Under the pieces are notes generated by a model. The model saw nothing but the letters and a program-made list of their open reading frames with translations, had not been told where the DNA came from and searched no databases. Source: Amycolatopsis vastitatis (GTDB taxonomy: Bacteria; Actinomycetota; Actinomycetes; Mycobacteriales; Pseudonocardiaceae). Taken from it: DNA of 64,000 nucleotides. A program made the translations under genes and the position numbers. The first letter of the stretch is position 1. Each line of letters begins with the position of its first letter. The stretch is taken from NCBI RefSeq assembly GCF_002234595.1, contig NZ_NMUL01000033.1:103026-167025 (forward strand), given 5' to 3'. Below are positions 25,976-33,885 of the stretch, piece after piece.

Positions 25976-27784
25976 ATGACCACCGCCGCGGACACCGCCG
26001 ACCTGCTCACCCTGCTGGACGCCGCCGTCGGCGAAACCCGTTCGGCCGGGCGGGAAGACCTCGCCGGGAAGCTGGTCGCGTGCAAGCAGCGGCTGACCTC
26101 CGGCGCCTGGCACGTGCTCGTCGCGGGCGAGTTCAAGAAGGGCAAGAGCACACTGGTCAACGCGTTGCTCGGGGTCGAGGTGTGCGGGACCGACCCGGTG
26201 GTGTTCAGCGCGGTGCCCACGCTGGTGCGCCACGGCGAGCGGGCCGGCGCCACGCTGGTGCCCGACGCCGAGTCCGCCACCCCGAGGCCGGTGGACGTCC
26301 GGACGGCCGCCGAACACGGGCGCACCGGGCTCGCCGCGGACGGTACCCGGTTGCGCGCGGTCGAAGTCGCTCTCCCCCGGCAGGTTCTCGCCGACGGGCT
26401 GGTGCTGGCCGACACCCCGGGCCTCGGCGGCGGGTTCGCGGCGGCCGCCGCGGCCGCCACCATGCGGGCCCTCGCCCTGGCCGACGGGGTGATCATGGTG
26501 ACCGACGCGTCGCAGGAGCTCACCGCCACCGAGGTCGAGTTCCTCCGGCACGCCGTCGAGGCGTGTCCCACGCTGCTCGTCGCGCTGACCAAGATCGACT
26601 TCTACCCGCACTGGCGGCGCATCCTCGACCTCGACCGCGAACACCTGCGCGCCGCGGGGATCGACGCGGAGATCGTCGCGGTGTCGGCACCGCTGCGCGA
26701 GCTGGCCGTCGCGACCGGGGATCCCGCGCTCAACGCGGAATCCGGGTACCCGGTCCTGGCCGACCGGCTGCGCGCCTGGCGTGCCGCGGAACGGTCGGCC
26801 AAGTCCGCACCGGCCGCCGCGGCCCTGGTCCGCACGGCGCTGCGGCAGGTCGCCGGTTCTCTCAGCGCCGAGCACAGCACGCTGACGCAGCCGGAACAGC
26901 GGCCGGAGACCGAACGCCGGGCCGAGCACGCGCAGCGGCGCGCGCAGGGGCTGGCGAGCCCGTCGTCGCGCTGGCTCAACACGATCACCGACCGGTTCGC
27001 CGACATCCAGGTGCGGATGGAAAGCGAGCTGGCCACCCGGACCCGGCAGCTGGAGGCCGAGCTGACCAAGGGCATCCGCGAAAGCGATCCCACCCGCGAG
27101 TGGGCCGGGATCGTGCCCCGGATCTACCGCCGCACCAACGAGGAGCTGACCGACGCACACGCGTCGCTGCTCCGCTCGATCGACGAGCTGGCCGAGGAGA
27201 TCGGTGCCCTGTTCGACGCTTCGGCCGACGAGGTGGGCGCCCTCGGCGACCGCGCGGTGGCGCCGTCACGCGACCTCGAAATCGGCAGGCTCGGCGCGCG
27301 GGCGGGCAGCAAGCTGGAGGTCGGCATGCACGCCGCGCGCGGCTGGTCGCTGTCCAGCTCGGTGGTCACCACGCTGCTCGTCACGACGCTGCACCCCGGC
27401 CTGCTGATCGCGCTGCCGGTGACCGCGGTGCTGGGCAGCATCTTCGCCGTGAAAGCGGTGCGCAGCTACCGGAACACCCGGCTGGACGCGGCCCGCAACG
27501 AAGCCGTGCGGACCGTGGCGAACTACCTGAACCAGGCCCGCGCCGACGCCCACCGCGCGTCGCTGGATCTGATCCGGCACAGCCGCAGCCGCATCCGCGA
27601 CTACTACCTCGACCAGGCCGCCGAGCTCGTGTCGGCGGTCAAGCACGAGCAGGCGGCGGTGTCCAGAGCAGCCCGCACGGCCGACAGCGAGGCGGCGACC
27701 CGCAGCGCGGCGGCGAAAGCCGAGTTGGACCGCGTCAACGCGCTCCTGGCCACCGCCGACCGGTTCGCCGGCGGTGCACGATGA
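25976..27784 (+). CDS. Dynamin-like GTPase, larger of a tandem pair
   Basis: 602 residues. The G domain has G1 GEFKKGKST (52-60), G3 DTPGLGG (~146) and G4 TKID (~205). Long helical segments and a hydrophobic paddle/two-helix membrane segment at ~461-495 (VVTTLLVTTLHPGLLIALPV) follow, then a C-terminal coiled-coil-like region. Bacterial dynamins work as pairs that bend or fuse membranes. ATG 25976 lies 2 bp after the hydrolase stop, and the stop overlaps the next GTPase start (ATGA). No ribosome site is obvious, so translation is coupled. Its place in the eCIS accessory run suggests a membrane-remodelling role there (inference). Confidence 0.88.
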   Translation: MTTAADTADLLTLLDAAVGETRSAGREDLAGKLVACKQRLTSGAWHVLVAGEFKKGKSTLVNALLGVEVCGTDPVVFSAVPTLVRHGERAGATLVPDAESATPRPVDVRTAAEHGRTGLAADGTRLRAVEVALPRQVLADGLVLADTPGLGGGFAAAAAAATMRALALADGVIMVTDASQELTATEVEFLRHAVEACPTLLVALTKIDFYPHWRRILDLDREHLRAAGIDAEIVAVSAPLRELAVATGDPALNAESGYPVLADRLRAWRAAERSAKSAPAAAALVRTALRQVAGSLSAEHSTLTQPEQRPETERRAEHAQRRAQGLASPSSRWLNTITDRFADIQVRMESELATRTRQLEAELTKGIRESDPTREWAGIVPRIYRRTNEELTDAHASLLRSIDELAEEIGALFDASADEVGALGDRAVAPSRDLEIGRLGARAGSKLEVGMHAARGWSLSSSVVTTLLVTTLHPGLLIALPVTAVLGSIFAVKAVRSYRNTRLDAARNEAVRTVANYLNQARADAHRASLDLIRHSRSRIRDYYLDQAAELVSAVKHEQAAVSRAARTADSEAATRSAAAKAELDRVNALLATADRFAGGAR

Positions 27785-29322
27785 CACCGGGGCTGCCCGC
27801 GCAGGCGCGGTCGCTGCTCACCGAAGCCGCCCACGCCTACCGGGGGCGTCCGGCCGAAGCCCGGCTCGGGCAGGCCGTCCGGCAGCTGGCCGGGCCGCTG
27901 CGCGTGGCGCTGGCCGGGCGGGTGAAGGCCGGCAAGTCGACGCTGCTCAACGCGCTCGTCGGGGCGCGGGTGGCGGCCACCGACGCGGGCGAGTGCACGA
28001 AGATCGTCACCTGGTACCGGCACGGTCCGCAGCCGGCCGCGACCGCGTTCGGCCGGTCCGGGCCGCCGATCCCGCTGAAGGTCACCGACGACGGCGGGCA
28101 CTGGCTCCTGGAGCTCGGCGGCCTGCGCGCCGAGGACCTCGACCGGGTGGAGGTCGTGCTGCCCTCGGCGTGGCTGAGCCGGATGATCCTGGTCGACACC
28201 CCCGGGATGGGTTCGCTGACCGAGTCGGCGGGCCGGCGCACCCAGGACCTGCTCGGCGAGACCGGCTCGGTGGACGCCGTGCTGTATCTGCTGCGGCACC
28301 TGCATTCGTCCGATGTGGACTTCCTGGACACGTTCCACGAGGCGGCGTCCGGCGGCGGCACCCCGGTCAACGCGGTGGGCGTGCTGTCCCGCGCCGACGA
28401 GCTCGGCGGCGGCGAACCCGGTGCGCTCGGCCACGCAGCGCGGGTCGCCGCCGGCTACCGCGCCGACCCCCGGATCCACAGCCTGGTGCACACGGTGCTG
28501 CCGGTCGCCGGGCTGCTCGCCGAGACGGCATCGACATTGTCCACTGAGGACTTCACCGCGCTGGCGGCGCTCGCCGCCGCCGGCGAGCCCACGACCCGGC
28601 CGCTCCTGCTCTCGACGCGGCGGTTCACTTCGCCGGTGCGCGGCCTCGACGTCACCCCGGAGGCCCGGGAACGGCTGCTGGACCTGCTCGGGGTGTACGG
28701 TGTCCGGCTCAGCCTCGATCTCGTCCGCACCGAAGCGTCCACTGTGGAGGCATTGCGGACGGCGCTCGCGGAGCACAGCGGGCTCGGCGAGCTGCGCCGC
28801 CTCCTGCTCACCCAGTTCGCCGAGCGGCGTGACGTGCTCAAGGCCGACGGCGCGCTGAGGCTCGTCGAGGCGGTCTGCCGCGAGGACCCGATCCCGGCGG
28901 CGCCGCGGCTGCGCCAGGCCGTCGAACGGCTGCGCGCCAACGCTCACGAGCTCACCGAGCTGAGACTGCTCACCGACCTCCGCCTGGGCGCGGTCCCCGG
29001 CCCGCCGCCGGTGCTGGCGAAGATGGAACGCCTCCTGGGCGGCGAAGGCGCGGCACTCACCACGAGGCTGGGCCTGGCCCCGGACGCCCCGCCGTCGGCG
29101 GCCCGCGCGGCCCTGACGGAGCTGCACACGCACTGGCGGCGCATCGCCCAGAACCCGCTCACCGACCCGGCGCTGGCCCGGGCCGCCCAGGTGCTGCAGC
29201 GCACCTGCGAAGGTCTCGACGTCGGTGGTCCGCCGCCGCAGCCCTCGCGTCCGGAGCCGGTGGACGTCGAACGGACCGTGTCGCTGCGGGTGCCCCCGCG
29301 GCCGGGAGGGCCGCGCCCATGA
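27781..29322 (+). CDS. Dynamin-like GTPase, smaller partner
   Basis: 513 residues. G1 AGRVKAGKST (45-54), G3 DTPGMGS (~139) and a G4-like SRAD are present, followed by mainly helical sequence without a clear membrane segment and a Pro-rich C-terminus (PPRPGGPRP). It resembles the soluble partner of tandem bacterial dynamin-like pairs. ATG overlaps the previous stop and its own stop overlaps the start of the large DUF4157 gene (ATGA), so GTPases and DUF4157 protein are made from one message. Confidence 0.86.
   Translation: MTPGLPAQARSLLTEAAHAYRGRPAEARLGQAVRQLAGPLRVALAGRVKAGKSTLLNALVGARVAATDAGECTKIVTWYRHGPQPAATAFGRSGPPIPLKVTDDGGHWLLELGGLRAEDLDRVEVVLPSAWLSRMILVDTPGMGSLTESAGRRTQDLLGETGSVDAVLYLLRHLHSSDVDFLDTFHEAASGGGTPVNAVGVLSRADELGGGEPGALGHAARVAAGYRADPRIHSLVHTVLPVAGLLAETASTLSTEDFTALAALAAAGEPTTRPLLLSTRRFTSPVRGLDVTPEARERLLDLLGVYGVRLSLDLVRTEASTVEALRTALAEHSGLGELRRLLLTQFAERRDVLKADGALRLVEAVCREDPIPAAPRLRQAVERLRANAHELTELRLLTDLRLGAVPGPPPVLAKMERLLGGEGAALTTRLGLAPDAPPSAARAALTELHTHWRRIAQNPLTDPALARAAQVLQRTCEGLDVGGPPPQPSRPEPVDVERTVSLRVPPRPGGPRP
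28738..28748. repeat. Dispersed palindrome TCCACTGTGGA, copy in small dynamin gene
   Basis: Perfect copy encoding Ser-Thr-Val-Glu. One of seven perfect copies in the window, all inside genes. Confidence 0.7.
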
Positions 29323-32300
29323 CCGAGCTGACCCGGCAGCTCGGGCCCGCGCGCCAGGCCGAGCCCGAGCAGGTACCCCACGTGCGCGGACCGCGGCAGG
29401 CGGCAGTGGGGAACGCGGCGCTCGGCCGTCTCTTCGGCGGTCCGGTCCCGGGCGGAGCCGAATTCACGGCCGGGGGCAACGCCGCGGCTTCCCGGCTGCT
29501 CGGTGCGCAGGTGCGGCGATGCGGTCCCGACCCGTGCTCCTGCACCGAAGACGAAGAACCGGAACTCCGGGTCCACCGCTCGGCCGTCGACGGGACCCAG
29601 GTCCGGCGATGCGGAGCAGGTCCGTGTTCCTGCGCCGACGAACCGGAGTACCCGGTCCGCCGGTCGGGCACCGGGCCGGCCGGGCCGTCGCCCGCGTTCC
29701 TCGGTGCTCTCGACCGCAGCGGGCCGGGTACCGCCCTGCCGGACGGGTTCCGCTCGGTCGCCGAGGACCGCTTCGGCGCGGACTTCGGCGCCGTGCGGCT
29801 GCACACCGACAGCGCCGCGGGAACAGCCTCCGAAGTCATCAGCGCCCGGGCGTTCACCGTCGGCGACGACGTCTACTTCGCCCGCGGCGAGTACCGGCCG
29901 GAGACCGTGCGCGGGCAGCGGCTGCTGGCGCACGAACTCACCCACGTCGTCCAGGGTGGCGGCCCGCGGGCGGCCGGGTCGTGGCTGAGCCACCCGGCCG
30001 ACCCGGCCGAACGGGCCGCCGAAGCCGCCGCCGACGCCTTCCTGGCCGGCGGCACCGTGTCCACAGTGGACTCGTCACCCGCGCGAGTGCACCGCGACGG
30101 GCCGCCCGCACCGGACACCGCCGCGGCGCCCGCGATCATCACCGCCGTCCGCGGCGACGACGTCCCCGGGGTGGTCCGGCTGCTCGACGGGCACACCCGG
30201 CCCGAGCTGGCCGCCCTGCGCGGCACGGTCAACGCCGCGATCGGCACCCGGCTGGAGAGCTGGCTGTTCACCGGTGGCCCCGCGGCGATCCCGGACCTCG
30301 AAGGCTTCGGCGCGGTCCCGCAGGGCCCCGCACCCGAGGCCGAACACGGGATCCGGCTGCTGTGGCCCGCTCTTACGCTGGTCGAGCGGCTCCGGTTCTA
30401 CGACGAAGGCTGGCGCGAGCTCGAACAGGCCCAGCTGGACGTGATCAGGGCGGCGAGCGCCGACGAACGGGCCGTGGCCCGCACCGACACCGCCGCGCTC
30501 GCGCCGGTCTACGCCGCCATGGAGCCGAAGGAGGAGTTCCAGGCGCGGTCGCTGATCGACCCGACGCCGGACGGCCGGTACGCCGCGGCGGAACAGCTGC
30601 TGCGCCGCGCCCCGGGCGTGTTCCACGACGAAGAGGACGCGGTCTTCGACTCGCTGATGGACCTCTCCCCCGCCCAGCGCCGTCAGTTCTACACCGCCCA
30701 CGAACCGGCGATCTCCAGCCTGATGAGCGACTCCCGGCGCGACCTGCTGCGCAACCTTGCCTACGGCAGCGAGGCCGACGCGCTCATCGCCCGGTTGCGC
30801 GAAGCCACCGAAGGCCGCAGCGATGACATGGCGGCCGTTCAGGACGTCGTCGACCGCGCCGTCCGGCTCTTCCAGGAACGCGGCACGCTGCGCGCGTCAC
30901 TGCAGGCAGGAGCCCTGCCCCCGGCCGACCGGGCCACGGTCGAGACCCGGCTGCGCGAACTCGACGACCTCGACAAGCTGCTGCGGTTCGACCGCGGCAG
31001 CGACGGCACGCTGGACGCCACGGGCTTCCTCGGCCGGCTGGCCGATGCCCGGGGCGACGCGGGCGCGTTCGCCGCCGACGCGCAGCGGCTCGGCCAGTTC
31101 GCCAGCCCCGCGGAGGCGCGACGGCAGGCGTTCGAGACCGCCAAGCAGCGCGTCCTCTTGGCCGACGGCGACGTCGACACCCTCCGCGCCGCGCTGATCG
31201 GCTTGCACGCGCCGCGCACCACCGCGCCCGGGCCCGGCGGGCCGTCGGCCGCCGACCAAGCCGAGGACGAGCGGCTCCGCCGTGAACTGCTGGCCGATCC
31301 GGCGGTGGCCGCGGTCATCGACGGACTGACTCCGTACCAGCGGATGCGGGTGACCGACGCCGTCACCGCCGACGCGTTCGTCGAGACGCTGGGCCACCTC
31401 AACGACGCGTTGCAGGGCGGGCAGTGGGGTCCGTTCTTCGTGGAGCTGGTGCGCATCGCGCGCAACCCCGCCTGGCGGGCCCGGTACCAGGCCACCGCGC
31501 CCGACCCTTTCGGCGTCTACGCGCAGGTCCACGGCGACCAGCGCGCGATCATGGAGACGATCCTCGCCGATCCCGCGCACATCCCGCTGCGCGCGCTGCT
31601 GGCGTTCACCGGCGACGCCGACGTCCTGGCCGCGGCCGCGTCCGAGCTCACCGACGACCAACGCGGGCAGCTGCGCACGGGGTACCTGCTGGTCACCGAG
31701 CCGCCGATCGGGCCGCCGACGGAGGCCGAAGCCGCCGCGGTCACCGCGTACCACGAGTTCGAAGCTCAGCTGCGCTCGTCCCAGACGACCCTGCGGGTCT
31801 TCTTCGACGACGCCGGTTACCAGCGTGTCCTGTGGGCGGTGCTCGGCAGCGACCCGACCCGCGACGAAATGGCCACCGGCGGAGGCCGGTTCCGCGCCGC
31901 CGAGCTGATGTACCGGCAGCAGCAGGCCACGCTGGGCCTGGACCGCGGCGCGGCCGCCGGGTTCACGGAGGCCGACGAGACGATGGTGGCCGCCGGACGC
32001 GAGTTCGCCGCCCGGTTCGAGCCGCTCCGGGCCGCCCGTACACTGTCCACTGTGGACTTCGCGGCGCTGGCCGCCCTGCACGACCGGTTCACCGGCCGGG
32101 CGGGCGAGTTCGAGCAGGCGAGCAACACCGTGGGCGAGCTGGCGGGCATGATCGCGGCGACGGTCGCGGGGGTCGTCGTGATCGCCGCGACCGGCGGCGC
32201 CGCGACACCGGGCGTGGTCGCGCTCGCCGCGGCTGCGGGCGCCGGCTCCCGCGTGATCACCCGGGAGATGATCGGCGGCGACTTCTACACCGCCGCGTCC

Positions 32301-33863
32301 GCCACCGGCGCCCGGGACGCGCTGCTCGGCGCGGTCGACGCGGCGCTGGCGGTGGTCGGCGCCTCCCTGGCCGCCCGCGGCGCGCAGCTGCTGGGCGTCG
32401 GCGGGCACGCGCTGACCAGCGGCGCCGCCCGCGTCGCCGGAGCCGTCGCGGAGGAGGCCAGCGGTGCCGCGGTCGAAGCCGGCTCGTCGCTGGCCAGGCG
32501 GGTCGCGGCCGGCGCCGTCGAGTCTGCTTTGGACGGTGCGTTCTCCGGCGCGGTGAGCGAAGCGTTCGGCACGATGACCGACGAGGCCACCTGGCGCCGC
32601 GGCGTCTGGTCCGGCCTGGTCCGGGTCGGCGAAGCGGCCTTGGTGGCCGGGTTGACGGGCCTGGCGACCGGCGGCCTCCTGGGCGCCGCGATGCCGCTGG
32701 CGGGCGCGGGCGCGGGCCGGCTGTGGAACGCCGTGGTCGGCCAGGGCATCGAGCGGAAGCTGGCCGACGCGGGCGCGTCGGCGCTGCTGGCGGACGCGCG
32801 CCGCGCGGCGCAGGCGGGGCAGACCGCGGAGGTCGACCGGCTGGTGGGGCAGCTGGAAAGCCACCTCACCGCCGACGAGGCCGGGGCACTGCGGCGGCAG
32901 CTCAACGCCGAACTGGGCGAGGCGCTGGGCCCGTCGGAGGCACGGCTGCTGGCCGAGAGCGCACGAGTCGAAGACGGTATCGCCCTGCTGCCGGAGCAGC
33001 TGGAAGCGGAGTTCGACGTGGTGCGGCGGAGTGAACCGCGGCCGAGCACCACGGCGGGGTACGTGGACGAGGTCGAGCTCGGCAACGGTCACACCTGGCG
33101 ACGGCGGGAGGACGGCACCTGGTGCCGGTTCAGCACGCGAAGCCTGTGCGGCACCACGATCAACGGCGCTCCCGCGATGTCCGCGACCGCACTCGGGAAC
33201 GTCACCGACCCCGCCCAGCTCCGGCGGATGCTCGACCGGCTGGACGACGAGCTCGACATCATCGCGAGCCACCCGGACGCCCCGGCCATGGCCGACGAGG
33301 CGACCGCCGTCCGGCGGCTGCTGGACGCGGGCGATCTCCCAGGGGCGGCGGACCGGTTCTCGCGGCTGCGCCGCCGCGTGGACATTTCCCTCAGCTCGGT
33401 GCACGAAGGCGCCCTGGAACGTCCCTTCGGCGGAGCCGAAGAGGGCCGGATGGGCACCCGGACGCCGGCCGGGCCGAGCGGCGGCGGGCACGCCGTGCAC
33501 CTCGACGTCAACGCCCCGCCGGCCGGCGATCCGACGGGCAGCCGGCTGCTCGCGCACGTCCGGGACGCCTTGGAACGCTTCGAGCACGAGGGCTTCACGG
33601 ACGCGCAACGGGCGGCCTTGCGCGACAACCCCCAGCTCGAAGCGGCGTATCGCGGCGCGCGGATCGACGAGTTCGCGAAGGCGGCCGTCGAACAGGATCC
33701 CGAGCTGCAGCACGTGATCGTCACGGGACTCTACGAGCCGGGGGCCGACTTCTACGACTCGCTCTCCAACCGGTGGTACGACATCACGACCGTCGCCGCT
33801 TGGAAGGACCACGTCACCAAGTACGGGGCGCACGGCAGCCGGCTCCCCACCGAGCGCCTGTGA
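29319..33863 (+). CDS. Giant DUF4157 (eCIS core-domain) protein with Gly/Ala translocation-like region and toxin-like C-terminus
   Basis: 1514 residues. The N-terminus has a GNAALGRL motif, two CGxxPCxC repeats (from ~65 and ~95) and a DUF4157 zincin-like domain with HELTH at 205-209 (LLAHELTHVVQGG). A long helical middle follows. Residues ~940-1145 are Gly/Ala-rich and hydrophobic (GMIAATVAGVVVIAATGG), like translocation segments of polymorphic toxins. The last ~80 residues have RIDEFAK, GADFYD and RWYDITT..W, a pattern like PD-(D/E)XK-type nuclease toxins. DUF4157 marks putative eCIS cargo. No separate immunity gene follows; the next gene is another DUF4157 protein 22 bp on. The nuclease assignment is a guess from spacing of acidic residues. 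Confidence 0.82.
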   Translation: MTELTRQLGPARQAEPEQVPHVRGPRQAAVGNAALGRLFGGPVPGGAEFTAGGNAAASRLLGAQVRRCGPDPCSCTEDEEPELRVHRSAVDGTQVRRCGAGPCSCADEPEYPVRRSGTGPAGPSPAFLGALDRSGPGTALPDGFRSVAEDRFGADFGAVRLHTDSAAGTASEVISARAFTVGDDVYFARGEYRPETVRGQRLLAHELTHVVQGGGPRAAGSWLSHPADPAERAAEAAADAFLAGGTVSTVDSSPARVHRDGPPAPDTAAAPAIITAVRGDDVPGVVRLLDGHTRPELAALRGTVNAAIGTRLESWLFTGGPAAIPDLEGFGAVPQGPAPEAEHGIRLLWPALTLVERLRFYDEGWRELEQAQLDVIRAASADERAVARTDTAALAPVYAAMEPKEEFQARSLIDPTPDGRYAAAEQLLRRAPGVFHDEEDAVFDSLMDLSPAQRRQFYTAHEPAISSLMSDSRRDLLRNLAYGSEADALIARLREATEGRSDDMAAVQDVVDRAVRLFQERGTLRASLQAGALPPADRATVETRLRELDDLDKLLRFDRGSDGTLDATGFLGRLADARGDAGAFAADAQRLGQFASPAEARRQAFETAKQRVLLADGDVDTLRAALIGLHAPRTTAPGPGGPSAADQAEDERLRRELLADPAVAAVIDGLTPYQRMRVTDAVTADAFVETLGHLNDALQGGQWGPFFVELVRIARNPAWRARYQATAPDPFGVYAQVHGDQRAIMETILADPAHIPLRALLAFTGDADVLAAAASELTDDQRGQLRTGYLLVTEPPIGPPTEAEAAAVTAYHEFEAQLRSSQTTLRVFFDDAGYQRVLWAVLGSDPTRDEMATGGGRFRAAELMYRQQQATLGLDRGAAAGFTEADETMVAAGREFAARFEPLRAARTLSTVDFAALAALHDRFTGRAGEFEQASNTVGELAGMIAATVAGVVVIAATGGAATPGVVALAAAAGAGSRVITREMIGGDFYTAASATGARDALLGAVDAALAVVGASLAARGAQLLGVGGHALTSGAARVAGAVAEEASGAAVEAGSSLARRVAAGAVESALDGAFSGAVSEAFGTMTDEATWRRGVWSGLVRVGEAALVAGLTGLATGGLLGAAMPLAGAGAGRLWNAVVGQGIERKLADAGASALLADARRAAQAGQTAEVDRLVGQLESHLTADEAGALRRQLNAELGEALGPSEARLLAESARVEDGIALLPEQLEAEFDVVRRSEPRPSTTAGYVDEVELGNGHTWRRREDGTWCRFSTRSLCGTTINGAPAMSATALGNVTDPAQLRRMLDRLDDELDIIASHPDAPAMADEATAVRRLLDAGDLPGAADRFSRLRRRVDISLSSVHEGALERPFGGAEEGRMGTRTPAGPSGGGHAVHLDVNAPPAGDPTGSRLLAHVRDALERFEHEGFTDAQRAALRDNPQLEAAYRGARIDEFAKAAVEQDPELQHVIVTGLYEPGADFYDSLSNRWYDITTVAAWKDHVTKYGAHGSRLPTERL
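29508..29648 (+). repeat. Tandem 90-bp-period repeat coding for CGxxPCxC units
   Basis: Two copies (from 29508 and 29598) share QVRRCG-x-x-PCSC followed by acidic residues and EPE. Six cysteines in this layout could bind a metal or form disulfides. The copies differ by several bases, so the duplication is not recent. Confidence 0.7.
30060..30070. repeat. Dispersed palindrome TCCACAGTGGA, copy in DUF4157 gene
   Basis: Perfect copy encoding Ser-Thr-Val-Asp with the otherwise rare ACA codon. Confidence 0.7.
32046..32056. repeat. Dispersed palindrome TCCACTGTGGA, second copy in DUF4157 gene
   Basis: Perfect copy encoding Ser-Thr-Val-Asp with the rare ACT codon. Confidence 0.7.
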
Positions 33864-33885
33864 CACGGCCGGAAGGGACCGAATC

